A stretch of DNA of 43,100 bases from Pseudomonas sp. S37 (lineage in GTDB: Bacteria; Pseudomonadota; Gammaproteobacteria; Pseudomonadales; Pseudomonadaceae): the NCBI RefSeq assembly GCF_016658545.1, contig NZ_JACVZC010000046.1, positions 1 through 43,100 of the forward strand. Reading direction: 5' to 3'. The translations under genes and the position numbers were made by a program. The notes below the pieces were generated by a model, which was given only the letters and a program-made list of their open reading frames with translations, made no database searches and had not been told where the DNA came from. The stretch's first letter is position 1; the number at the start of each line of letters is the position of its first letter. Shown here piece after piece: positions 19,218-27,203 of the stretch.

Positions 19218-19337
19218 ATCATCAGCCCGGACTGGCCTGGCAGTGAGCATTGGTCAGTCAGGGGCGTAGGGCAAGCCCGCTTGCACAGGGGCCTGCTGAA
19301 TCGACGGGTGAGGTGGTGTTCAAAGGAGAAGGGCAAG

Positions 19338-19379
19338 GCGTCAGCCACCTGTGAGCCCGGGCTCACAGATGGCTGACGC
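19338..19379. terminator. 42-nt near-perfect palindrome between convergent hydrolase and fpvA
   Basis: Two 21-nt arms (19338-19358 and 19359-19379) are complementary except for one position (c against a), with no loop. It lies eight bases past the fpvA stop and 120 bases past the hydrolase stop. Position suggests a shared terminator or mRNA 3'-end stabiliser, although neither side has a clear T-run. Confidence 0.5.
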
Positions 19380-19387
19380 AGGGCAGA

Positions 19388-21814
19388 TCAGTTTTCGTAG
19401 CGCAGGGTAAGCGCGAAATTGCGCGGGGCGCCGTAGTAGTTACCGGTGTCAGGGCTGAAGATGGCTGTGTAGTACTTCTCGTCAAACACGTTGTTGAGGT
19501 TCAACTGGACGCTGACATTCTGGTTGACGCGGAAATTCGCATTGAGATCGACCAGGTTGTAAGCGCTCTGGGTAATGTTGTTCAGGTACAGCTTGCTCTG
19601 GTGATAGATGCTGGTACCCACCCGCCATTGGTCTAGCTCACCCGGCAGCTGATAGGTGGTAGCCGCCTTGAACAGTCGCTGAGGCGAGTTTTCGGTGCCG
19701 TAGGTGTCGCCCTTGCTGGCCCCGGCAACGTACTTGGGATGGCTGTAGGTGTAACCCATCGAGGCATTCCACCCTGGCATGAGCTCGCCCGATACTTCAG
19801 CATCGAAACCTTGGTTGCGCACTTTGGCACCTTCGGTATAGCAGCGCGCGTCGCGGTTCGGTCCACACACACGGCCTGCCTCGGGAACGACCTGGGGCAG
19901 ACCCGTCAGATCGACCTGGAACAGCGCCAGGGAGGTGTTGAGCCTGCCGTCGAACAGCTCGCTCTTCAGGCCGATCTCGTAGTTGCTACCCGTCGTGGGG
20001 GCGAGCAGCTTGTTGTCGACACTGTAGTTGCTTTGCAGTTTGTAGATTTCGGTGTAACTGGCGTAGACCGAGGTCTGATCAGTGAGGTCATAAACGATGC
20101 CGCCGTACGGAATGACCTTGCGGTCTTCCTTGAAGCGGTCGGTTTCCCATGGCCCTTGGGTATCGTAATCGACCCAGCTCAAGCGGCTGCCGAGGATCAC
20201 GTGGAGGTCGTCGGTAGGATTGAGGCGGGTAGCCGCGTAAATCCCTTTGTCCTTGCGCACATGGCGGCTTGGTGTGAGATCGCCGACAATTTCCGGTTTG
20301 GGAAACTGCGAAGCGTCGAAGTCGAGGACGTCCACCGTGGGGTAGATGGCAGGCGAGCCAGTCACGTATTGCAGGCGATCGCGGCGCATGCTCGTCCCCA
20401 CGACCACTTCATGCTTCTGGCCCATCAGGTTGAACGCGCCGTTCAGCGCTGCGTCCAGGTTGATCTGCTCATCATCGTATCTGGCGCTGTTGGGGTAGAA
20501 CTGCATCATCGAGTCGCTGTCGGCGGTGTGATAGCCGACCTGTGCCAGAAAGTCCGCATTGGACCAGATGAGATTTGTCGCGACGGTCAGGTTCCAGTCT
20601 TCGTTGAAGGCGTGCTTGATATCGGCGAAGACGTTGCGGTTCAGCTTGTCCAGATAGGCCCATTTGCCAGCCAGGGACGTCGAGCGGGAAAAGTCGTAGA
20701 AGCTGCCGTCCTTGTGTGTCGGCAGCCCACCCCAGTCATAGCCGTTGTTGTTGTCCTGCTGCAGCGATCCACCGACGGTCAAGGTGGTCGAGTCGCTCAG
20801 ATCCGCTTCCCCGATTACATAGAACAGCTGGTTTTCCTTGCCAGCGTAGTCCTGGTAGCTATTGCGGTTGTTGTACATCAGTACCGTTCGACCGCGCAGG
20901 GTCCCTTCGGCATTCAACGGGCCGCCAACATCCAGCTGGGTTCGGTAGTTATCCCATGAACCTGCGCCTATCTCGGCCTTGAGCTGATAGTCCCGGGTAG
21001 GCCGCTTGCGCACCATGTTGATGGCCGCCGATGGGTTGCCCGCACCCTGCAGCAGACCATTGGCGCCGCGCACGATCTCGACCCGATCGTACATGGCCAT
21101 GTTGTTCACGGACATGACGTCCATCGAGAAGCTTTCGGTCACGCTGGTCGGCAGGCCGTCGACCTGCAGGTCGTCCACCTGAAATCCTCGTGAGTAATAC
21201 AGTGGACGCTCGGTACCGAAACCCTTGACGGTATTGATCCCTGTCGCGGCCATGGCCACGTCTTCCAGGGACTGCATGTTCTGGTCGTTCATCTGCTGGC
21301 GGGTGACGACGCTAACCGACTGCGGCGTCTCGCGTGGCGACAGCCCCAGCCTGGTGGCTGTGCTGGTCACACCTGTGGTGTATGAGCCCGTGTTTTCGGT
21401 AGTAGCACCCAGGGCCGCGGACTGGATGTTTGTGGCATCGAGGAGCATTGCACTGTCGCTCTCATTGGACGCCTGCAAGGTCAGGGTGTTGTCGCGCAAC
21501 TGATAGCGCAGACCGCTCTCCCTGAGCAGGATACGTACCGATTCATCCAGTTTGTAGCGACCGTTCAACGCACCCGAGCGCAGGTTCTGCACGGCATCAG
21601 GCTCATACAACACTTGCACGTCAGTCTGTTCGGCAAATTTCTGCAGCGCCGAACTCAATGGTTGCGCGGGGATGTCCAAGGCCAGTTGCTGATCTTGCGC
21701 GTGGGCGGCCAAGGGCAGAGCCAGGCTCAATGCCAGTGCCGGCAGTTGTACGTTGATAGCGCTTCGAAGGCCAAGCGCCCGGGTCAAATGATTCAAACGA
21801 AGGTGAGTGGGCAT
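19388..21814 (-). CDS. fpvA: TonB-dependent ferripyoverdine receptor with N-terminal signalling (STN) domain
   Basis: An 808-aa outer-membrane protein. A signal peptide ends near residue 40 (LAAHAQD). It is followed by an STN secretin/TonB signalling domain (~45-115, LSSALQKFAEQTDVQVLYEPD), then the plug (~150-275, with RGF, VEIVRGANGLLQGAG and NPSAAINMVRKRP), then the 22-strand barrel. It imports ferripyoverdine using TonB energy. The STN domain means it can also signal through an inner-membrane anti-sigma factor to an FpvI-type sigma factor. The C-terminus is LRYEN, lacking the usual final aromatic residue of barrel proteins. The 119-bp gap upstream to pvdE contains no TAAAT-N16-CGT box, so expression may come from pvdE read-through or an FpvI promoter I cannot identify. 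Confidence 0.92.
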   Translation of the reverse strand: MPTHLRLNHLTRALGLRSAINVQLPALALSLALPLAAHAQDQQLALDIPAQPLSSALQKFAEQTDVQVLYEPDAVQNLRSGALNGRYKLDESVRILLRESGLRYQLRDNTLTLQASNESDSAMLLDATNIQSAALGATTENTGSYTTGVTSTATRLGLSPRETPQSVSVVTRQQMNDQNMQSLEDVAMAATGINTVKGFGTERPLYYSRGFQVDDLQVDGLPTSVTESFSMDVMSVNNMAMYDRVEIVRGANGLLQGAGNPSAAINMVRKRPTRDYQLKAEIGAGSWDNYRTQLDVGGPLNAEGTLRGRTVLMYNNRNSYQDYAGKENQLFYVIGEADLSDSTTLTVGGSLQQDNNNGYDWGGLPTHKDGSFYDFSRSTSLAGKWAYLDKLNRNVFADIKHAFNEDWNLTVATNLIWSNADFLAQVGYHTADSDSMMQFYPNSARYDDEQINLDAALNGAFNLMGQKHEVVVGTSMRRDRLQYVTGSPAIYPTVDVLDFDASQFPKPEIVGDLTPSRHVRKDKGIYAATRLNPTDDLHVILGSRLSWVDYDTQGPWETDRFKEDRKVIPYGGIVYDLTDQTSVYASYTEIYKLQSNYSVDNKLLAPTTGSNYEIGLKSELFDGRLNTSLALFQVDLTGLPQVVPEAGRVCGPNRDARCYTEGAKVRNQGFDAEVSGELMPGWNASMGYTYSHPKYVAGASKGDTYGTENSPQRLFKAATTYQLPGELDQWRVGTSIYHQSKLYLNNITQSAYNLVDLNANFRVNQNVSVQLNLNNVFDEKYYTAIFSPDTGNYYGAPRNFALTLRYEN

Positions 21815-21933
21815 TTCGGTGCTCGTGGTGAATGTTGAATGAGTAGGCTGGGCAGATCTGTTTTTTATGTTGACTACGGGTATGACGCACGGCGGGTCAT
21901 AAACCGGAATGCAAATATTTCGCTTTCATTGCA

Positions 21934-23583
21934 TCAGGCGACGCACGCCTCGACTACCACTTTCCCGGCCTCCATGCGCACCAGCTGGTCGGCGACGTCG
22001 AAGTAGCGGTCATCATGGCTGATGACGATGATTGTCTTGCCCAGGCGCTTCAGTTCAGGGAGCAGCTCGGTGTAAAAGATGCGTCGGAATGTCGGGTCCT
22101 GGTCCGCAGCCCATTCATCGAACACCAGCACCGGGCGCTCTTCGAGCCAGGCATTGATCAGCGCAAGGCGCTTGCGTTGCCCGGTCGAAAGGTCGGTGGT
22201 GGTGAAGCTGCCGTCGCGGACGCTGACCTTGTGGGCGATTTCCAGCCGCTTGAGGTAGACCTCGGCGCTTTCCGGCACCTGCTGGGCCCCCAGGAAGGGG
22301 TCCTCGAACAGGTAGTAATCGGAAAAGATGGTGGTGAAAAGCTGACGATAATCATCGCGGTTCAGCGCGGTGATGGCCTGATCGTTGATCCGTATCTCGC
22401 CTTTTTGCGGCGGATACAGACCTAGCAGCAGCTTGATCAGGGTAGTTTTGCCACAGCCGTTCTCGCCGACGATGAAAACGATGTCGCCCTGGCTGATCTG
22501 CAGGTTCACCGGCCCTAGGGTAAACGGCGCATTGCCGTCGACCGGAGGGAAGGCAAAGCGCACGTCATGCAGCTCCAAGGTGCACAAGGCGGGAAGCTGG
22601 CTGGCCTTGTCTTCGAGCAGCAGGTGCGGTTCGGGAGAGGAGAACTGCTCGGACAGCTCGGCAATTCGGCGGAAGGCGATCTGGGCGCGGCTGACGATGG
22701 GCAAAGTCCCCACCAGATACTCGAGCGGGCCCTTCATGTACAGCAGCACCAGCACGAATCCGCTCATCACTGCCCTGTCGCTGCTAGGCCACAAGGATTG
22801 CAGGGCAAGCGCCAGGCCGATGACCACGAAGAACAGCATCGAGCCGAAGGTCTTGGCGATGACGAAGGTATTGATGGAACGGATCTGGATGTCGCGTATC
22901 TGGTCGGCCGTGCCCTGGATGTTGCGGCTGAACATGCGCTGGCGGCGAGCGCGGTGGATACGCAACTCCTTGGCGCCGCCGGCGATCGCATTGTAGTGCC
23001 GCTGCAGTTCATCTTCGGCATCCCGTGCCGCGACGAACCCTCGAATACCCTTGGCCCGGGCGATGTACTGCACGACGGTACCGAGTGCAATGGCTGCCAG
23101 CATCAGCAGGAACATTGGCCAGGACAGCATTGCCAGGTATCCCAGGCAGCCAATGGTAACGGTCAGGGCAATCGCCAGTGGCGCGAAGGCGAAAGCGAAA
23201 TCGCTGATGGTGTCCACGTCGTGCGTCAGCACCGGGATCAGTCGATGGCTGCGATAACGCTCGATCTGTTCGATGGGCGCCGACAGCACCTTCTCGCCCA
23301 GCTCCTTTCGCAAGGCGGCGATAATGTTCTGGCCGACCCGGTTGCTACCGATGTCGGAAAGTACCGAGCTGGCCAGGGCCACCAGGCAAAGGCCGGCGAA
23401 ACCCCAGACCACGCCTTGGGTCAGGCCGGTGTCGTCGTGCAGGGCACGGTTGATGGTGGCTAGCAGCAAGGTGATGCTCAGGCCGCCGACCATGCCCAGG
23501 AAGACGGATAGCGCGACGGTATACTTGAACGGCTTGAGCAGGGCCAAGAGGTCCTGCACGGCGCCGCGGGTGGGCTGGGACAT
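21934..23583 (-). CDS. pvdE: Pyoverdine precursor ABC exporter
   Basis: A 549-aa fused membrane/ATPase protein. Six hydrophobic segments occupy about residues 20-310, followed by an ATPase with Walker A GENGCGKTT (~373-381), signature LSTGQRKRL and Walker B VLVFDEWAADQDP. This is the cyclic-peptide/SyrD type exporter known as PvdE, which moves the acylated ferribactin precursor from cytoplasm to periplasm. ATG has a good AGGAG at about eight bases. It lies upstream of fpvA in the same direction with a 119-bp gap. An exact iron-starvation box (23661-23684) sits 78 bases before the start. Confidence 0.93.
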   Translation of the reverse strand: MSQPTRGAVQDLLALLKPFKYTVALSVFLGMVGGLSITLLLATINRALHDDTGLTQGVVWGFAGLCLVALASSVLSDIGSNRVGQNIIAALRKELGEKVLSAPIEQIERYRSHRLIPVLTHDVDTISDFAFAFAPLAIALTVTIGCLGYLAMLSWPMFLLMLAAIALGTVVQYIARAKGIRGFVAARDAEDELQRHYNAIAGGAKELRIHRARRQRMFSRNIQGTADQIRDIQIRSINTFVIAKTFGSMLFFVVIGLALALQSLWPSSDRAVMSGFVLVLLYMKGPLEYLVGTLPIVSRAQIAFRRIAELSEQFSSPEPHLLLEDKASQLPALCTLELHDVRFAFPPVDGNAPFTLGPVNLQISQGDIVFIVGENGCGKTTLIKLLLGLYPPQKGEIRINDQAITALNRDDYRQLFTTIFSDYYLFEDPFLGAQQVPESAEVYLKRLEIAHKVSVRDGSFTTTDLSTGQRKRLALINAWLEERPVLVFDEWAADQDPTFRRIFYTELLPELKRLGKTIIVISHDDRYFDVADQLVRMEAGKVVVEACVA

Positions 23584-23632
23584 GATGTGCTCCTGAATAG
23601 GTCAGCCGACGCTGGCGGGGGGGCAGCGCCTT

Positions 23633-23653
23633 GCGTGCGCTGCTGTTGGATAG
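23633..23653 (-). other. Stem-loop in the pvdE leader
   Basis: A 7-bp perfect stem (gcagcgc/gcgctgc) with a 7-nt loop lies between the pvdE iron-starvation promoter and the pvdE start, so it would be in the 5' untranslated RNA. It could equally end transcripts arriving from ptaA. No T-run follows; function unproven. Confidence 0.3.
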
Positions 23654-23660
23654 GTGTGAA

Positions 23661-23684
23661 ACGAAGCCGCAACGGGTGGATTTA
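23661..23684 (-). promoter_or_regulatory. Iron-starvation (PvdS) box of pvdE
   Basis: On the - strand TAAAT (23684-23680), exactly 16 bases, then CGT (23663-23661). This matches the PvdS-dependent promoter signature of pyoverdine genes. It lies in the 112-bp gap between the ptaA stop and pvdE. Confidence 0.85.
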
Positions 23685-23695
23685 GGTGGCTGGCT

Positions 23696-24790
23696 TCAGC
23701 CGTGCATGACTTCAAGGAACGCCTTCAGGAAGGCCTGCATCTGCTCCGGCGTGCCGACACTGACGCGCATCCACTGCGGCCATGCTTCGAACACCCGGCC
23801 GACCCGAACCTGGCGTTGCGCAAGTGCTTCGATCACCGCTTTGGCCGGCCGGCCGAGGTCGACCATGAAACAGTTCGCCTGTGCATCGGTGCAGCGGTAA
23901 CCGGCCTTTCGCAGGGTGTCGGTAGTGCTCAGCAGAACACCCCTATTGATGCGTTTGCGTTCGCTGACCAGGTTTTCCTGTTGCAGGCTGGCGATACCGC
24001 CCATGGCGGCGGCGAGCGGCACGAAGTTGTAGCCGTTCAGGCGTTGCAGGTCGGCGAGCAGCGCCGGTTTGCCGATCGCCAGCCCCAGACGGGCACCGGC
24101 CATGCCGTAGAGTTTGGAGAACGTCCTCAACACCAGGACATTGTCGTGACTGACTGCCAGATCCAGGCAGGAAGGTGCGTCTGAAAAGTGAATGTAGGCT
24201 TCATCGATGATTGCCAGGCTGCCTGCCGGCTTGTGGCTGACCAGGTGCTCGATGTCGGCGCGTGGCGTCAGCGTGCCAGTGGGGTTGTTCGGGTTGCACA
24301 GGTACAACACCCCGGGCTGCGGGTCGGCGGCCAGCATGCCGCGTACGTCATGAGCGTGGCGGGCATCCAGTGGCACCTCATGCACGGTCGCGCCGACGGC
24401 CCGCGCGCCGTTGGCCACCGAGTCGTAGGTTGGCGCGGCGGTGACCACGCCACGCTGGTCGGCGTGGCGAGCCAGGGCGTACTGCAGCGGCGAACGAGAG
24501 CCGCAGAAAACCGCCACATGGTCTTCGGCAACCTGGTTCTGCCGAGCGAACAGCTCTGCCAGGCGATATTCATGTTCCGGAAAATAATGCCCGCTTTGCC
24601 GTGCACCCAGCAGCATCGCTTCGAGTGCCGCAGGGCAGGGGCCGTAGGGGCTCTCGTTATAGTCCAGGCGGATGATGCCGTCGTCCGCTGGCGCTGCGCT
24701 GGTGGCGCCAGCCGCCCAGGCGGGCAGGGCGGGTGCCAGGCCGGTGAAGGTGGCCGCGGCTACGAAACGGCGTCTGCTCAAAGTGGGCAT
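23696..24790 (-). CDS. ptaA: Periplasmic PLP-dependent transaminase acting on the pyoverdine side chain
   Basis: A 364-aa fold-type I aminotransferase resembling histidinol-phosphate aminotransferases, but with a Tat signal (SRRRFVAAATF, cleavage near PAWA). Visible PLP-site motifs are NPNNPTG (166-172), DEAYIHF (~196) and SKLYGMAG with the Schiff-base Lys226. Tat export plus its place after pvdM-pvdO rules against histidine biosynthesis. In P. fluorescens, PtaA converts the chromophore-bound glutamate to alpha-ketoglutarate in the periplasm; I infer the same here. It is not PvdN, which is a class V enzyme. The start is ATG 24790, with AGGA eight bases upstream; GTG 24796 would sit directly on the ribosome site. 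It is 21 bp after pvdO, in the pvdM promoter's operon. Confidence 0.85.
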   Translation of the reverse strand: MPTLSRRRFVAAATFTGLAPALPAWAAGATSAAPADDGIIRLDYNESPYGPCPAALEAMLLGARQSGHYFPEHEYRLAELFARQNQVAEDHVAVFCGSRSPLQYALARHADQRGVVTAAPTYDSVANGARAVGATVHEVPLDARHAHDVRGMLAADPQPGVLYLCNPNNPTGTLTPRADIEHLVSHKPAGSLAIIDEAYIHFSDAPSCLDLAVSHDNVLVLRTFSKLYGMAGARLGLAIGKPALLADLQRLNGYNFVPLAAAMGGIASLQQENLVSERKRINRGVLLSTTDTLRKAGYRCTDAQANCFMVDLGRPAKAVIEALAQRQVRVGRVFEAWPQWMRVSVGTPEQMQAFLKAFLEVMHG

Positions 24791-24811
24791 GGTCACTTTC
24801 CTTGTGGGTTG

Positions 24812-25687
24812 TCAGTTGTGTTCGCCATCCTGGAGGGCGCGGGCTACGCGGAAGCCCAGCCAGTCACCGCGCACGTCGGGTTCGCGCTCGTTGCGGTTGC
24901 CCGAGCGGGAGAAAATGGGGGGCTCCAGGTAGTCGTTGCCGCGGATCTGCCGGTGCGTGCAGGTGCCACCTGTGGTCCAGGCGCTGCCGTCGGTGGGCGC
25001 GCCGACATAATCGGTATGCCAGCAGTCCTCGACCCACTCGTAGACGTTGCCATGCATGTCGTACATGCCGAATGCGTTGGCAGGGAAGCTGCCGACCGGC
25101 GCCGTATGGGTAAACCCATCACGTGGCCCGTAGGTGTTGGCATGCTTGCTGATCTGGTACTCGCCTTCCTGGTCGAAGGGGAACGGGAAGGGGCCGGTGG
25201 AGCCGGCGCGGCCGGCGTATTCGCGTTCGGACTCGCTGACCATGCGGTAGGGCTTGCCGGTCTTCTTCGCGAGCCATGCGATGTAGCCGCGCGCTTCATC
25301 CCAGGTCATGCACACTGCCGGCTGGGTGGGGCCTTGCGGGTAGCTGGGCTTGCCGTTCCTGCACAGGCGCCCCGGGCGGTCGTCGCCATCGGGCAGTACG
25401 GTGTGGGTTTCCCTGGCATAGGCTTGCCACTGCCCGGCGGTCACATGGAAGCGACTCATGGCGAAGGCCTTGGCGAATGTCACCGTGTGCAAAGGACCTT
25501 CATCGTCCTGTTTGCCCAGTTCGTCATCGGGGGTGCCCATTACGTAGCTGCCAGCGGGCAGCACGACCATTTCCGGGCAATCCTTGCAGTCCTTGAAGAC
25601 CTTGCCTGGTGCAGTCGGGTCGGCAGCGAGGGCGTCGAACGACAGCGAGAGACAACCGAGGGCAATCAGTGAAGTCAGCCGTTTCAT
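24812..25687 (-). CDS. pvdO: Formylglycine-generating-enzyme-like pyoverdine maturation protein
   Basis: A 291-aa periplasmic protein with a Sec-type signal (MKRLTSLIALGCLSLSFDALAA). The FGE-sulfatase fold is shown by PEMVVLPAGSYVMGTP at the start, HTVTFAKAFAMSRFHVT, CMTWDEARGYIAWL, GNVYEWVEDCW and the C-terminal RGDWLGFRVAR. PvdO is known to act late in chromophore formation, oxidising dihydropyoverdine to pyoverdine. The start ATG 25687 has AAGGA upstream; a longer open frame to 25753 begins inside pvdM and lacks a signal peptide. It is eight bases after the pvdM stop, between pvdM and ptaA. Confidence 0.9.
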   Translation of the reverse strand: MKRLTSLIALGCLSLSFDALAADPTAPGKVFKDCKDCPEMVVLPAGSYVMGTPDDELGKQDDEGPLHTVTFAKAFAMSRFHVTAGQWQAYARETHTVLPDGDDRPGRLCRNGKPSYPQGPTQPAVCMTWDEARGYIAWLAKKTGKPYRMVSESEREYAGRAGSTGPFPFPFDQEGEYQISKHANTYGPRDGFTHTAPVGSFPANAFGMYDMHGNVYEWVEDCWHTDYVGAPTDGSAWTTGGTCTHRQIRGNDYLEPPIFSRSGNRNEREPDVRGDWLGFRVARALQDGEHN

Positions 25688-25695
25688 GGAGTTCC

Positions 25696-27057
25696 TTACG
25701 GGTTGTGGGCAACAGGAGGAGCCGGTCTGGCGGCTTTCTGGGCGGCTTCCCACACACGCAGGAAGTTGGCGCCCCAGAGCTTGGCGATGTCTTCGTCGGA
25801 ATAGCCGCGCTGCATCAGTTCAGCGGTGACGTTGCGGCTCTGGCTGACATCTTCCCAGCCGGCCACACCGCCGCCGTCGTTGAAGTCGGAGCTGATGCCG
25901 ACATGGTCGATACCGATCTTTTTCACCGCGTAATCGATCGAGTCGACATAGTCGGCCAGGGTCGCTTCGGGCTCGGCGCCGAGGATGTCGTAGAACGGCG
26001 TGAGGTATTCACCGAACTTCTTCTCCGACCAGATCGAGAACACCGGGTCGGTGGTGGTGCCCATCTGGGTCTGGTTCTGTACGTCAGGCAAGCCATGCTT
26101 GGCTCGCAAGGCGTTCATCTTGTCGATGGTCGGGCGCGAGAACGGCTTGAGGTAGTGGGAGTAGGCAACGATGTTGACCAGCCCGTCGGTGGCCTTGATG
26201 TGTGCCAGGTCCGCATCGCTGAGGTTGCGACGAATGTCCATCAGGCCCTGCACGCCGGTGTGCGAGGCCATGACCGGTGCCCGGCTCAGCTGGGTGACCT
26301 GGGTCAGGGCCTGGCTGGACATCTGCGACACGTCGATAACCACGCCGAGGTCGTTGAGCCGGGTGATGGCGCGGCGACCGATGTCGGAAAGCCCGCCCAG
26401 CGGGTCGACCGAATCACCGAGGAAGGGCAGGGGGCGCGCCGAATCGACCCAGCTGTTGTTGCCGACGTAGCCCGGCCCGAATACCCGCATGCCGCGTGCC
26501 GCCCAGTGGTCCAGCTTGTCGATGTCGTCGCCCAGGGGCGCTGCGTTGAGCATGCTGATGATGATGGCGAACTTGCCTTCGCTGACCAGGCGGCGGAAGT
26601 CGGCCGGGGTGTAGGCGATGCCGGCCTGGGCAGGGAAATCCCTGGCGATGCTGGTGATGATCCGGTAGCGCACTTCCAGTTCATTGGCCATCGCGGCTTC
26701 GAACCCGGGTGTGGGGCGGTGCGGCCAATTGGGCCCGCTCCAGAACTCCGGCCATGACCAGATCGCGATCGAGGCGCCGCTCAGGCGGCCCTTGGCGGCT
26801 TTTACCAAGTCGAACTGGGTGGGGCCGTCACGGTTTGGTTCCTCGCCATCAGTGCCATAGCTAAGCGGCACGTCAAGGTGTGCATCCAGGGCCGGAATGC
26901 GCGCTTGCAGGGCGTTGGCCCGTTGTTCGATTTCCCGGCCGTAAGGGTGTTTGGCCAGATAGAACCAATACCACCAGGCACCTGCGGCCGCCAGGAGCAA
27001 GAGCAGAAGTGCCAGAACCCATGGCCATCTGCGCGAAAAAAAAGCCTGTTTCTTCAT
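25696..27057 (-). CDS. pvdM: Membrane-anchored renal-dipeptidase-like protein of pyoverdine maturation
   Basis: A 453-aa protein with an N-terminal membrane anchor (~13-34: WVLALLLLLLAAAGAWWYWF) and a peptidase M19 dipeptidase domain outside. Metal-site motifs are DAHLDV near the start, VIDVSQMS, MASHTG and HVGISSDFNDGGG. PvdM is a periplasmic pvd protein required for normal chromophore maturation in fluorescent pseudomonads; its exact reaction is not known to me. I prefer ATG 27057 (MKKQAFF) over the GTG at 27078. It is the first gene of pvdM-pvdO-ptaA, with an exact iron-starvation box 56 bases upstream. Confidence 0.9.
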   Translation of the reverse strand: MKKQAFFSRRWPWVLALLLLLLAAAGAWWYWFYLAKHPYGREIEQRANALQARIPALDAHLDVPLSYGTDGEEPNRDGPTQFDLVKAAKGRLSGASIAIWSWPEFWSGPNWPHRPTPGFEAAMANELEVRYRIITSIARDFPAQAGIAYTPADFRRLVSEGKFAIIISMLNAAPLGDDIDKLDHWAARGMRVFGPGYVGNNSWVDSARPLPFLGDSVDPLGGLSDIGRRAITRLNDLGVVIDVSQMSSQALTQVTQLSRAPVMASHTGVQGLMDIRRNLSDADLAHIKATDGLVNIVAYSHYLKPFSRPTIDKMNALRAKHGLPDVQNQTQMGTTTDPVFSIWSEKKFGEYLTPFYDILGAEPEATLADYVDSIDYAVKKIGIDHVGISSDFNDGGGVAGWEDVSQSRNVTAELMQRGYSDEDIAKLWGANFLRVWEAAQKAARPAPPVAHNP

Positions 27058-27112
27058 TGCGTACTCGACCGCCTGCACGACGGCCCCATGCCGTTCGAAC
27101 TTGCTGGGTGAA

Positions 27113-27136
27113 ACGAGCCGAGGCCAAGAGAATTTA
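27113..27136 (-). promoter_or_regulatory. Iron-starvation (PvdS) box of pvdM-pvdO-ptaA
   Basis: On the - strand GCTAAAT (TAAAT at 27136-27132), 16 bases, CGT (27115-27113). Exact match to TAAAT-N16-CGT, back to back with the pvdP box nine bases away. Confidence 0.88.
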
Positions 27137-27145
27137 GCAACCCTC

Positions 27146-27169
27146 TAAATCGCTCCCTCAACCATTCGT
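27146..27169 (+). promoter_or_regulatory. Iron-starvation (PvdS) box of pvdP
   Basis: TAAAT at 27146-27150, 16 bases, CGT at 27167-27169, then 34 bases to the pvdP ATG. Divergent from the pvdM box. Confidence 0.88.
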
Positions 27170-27203
27170 TTTCGCAGCAGGAGTCACGTCATGAGTACAG
27201 TGG

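Noticed and set aside
23696..24790. Histidinol-phosphate aminotransferase (hisC) or PvdN
   Set aside because: The Tat signal and pvd operon argue against HisC; the NPNNPTG and SKLYGMAG motifs argue against class V PvdN.
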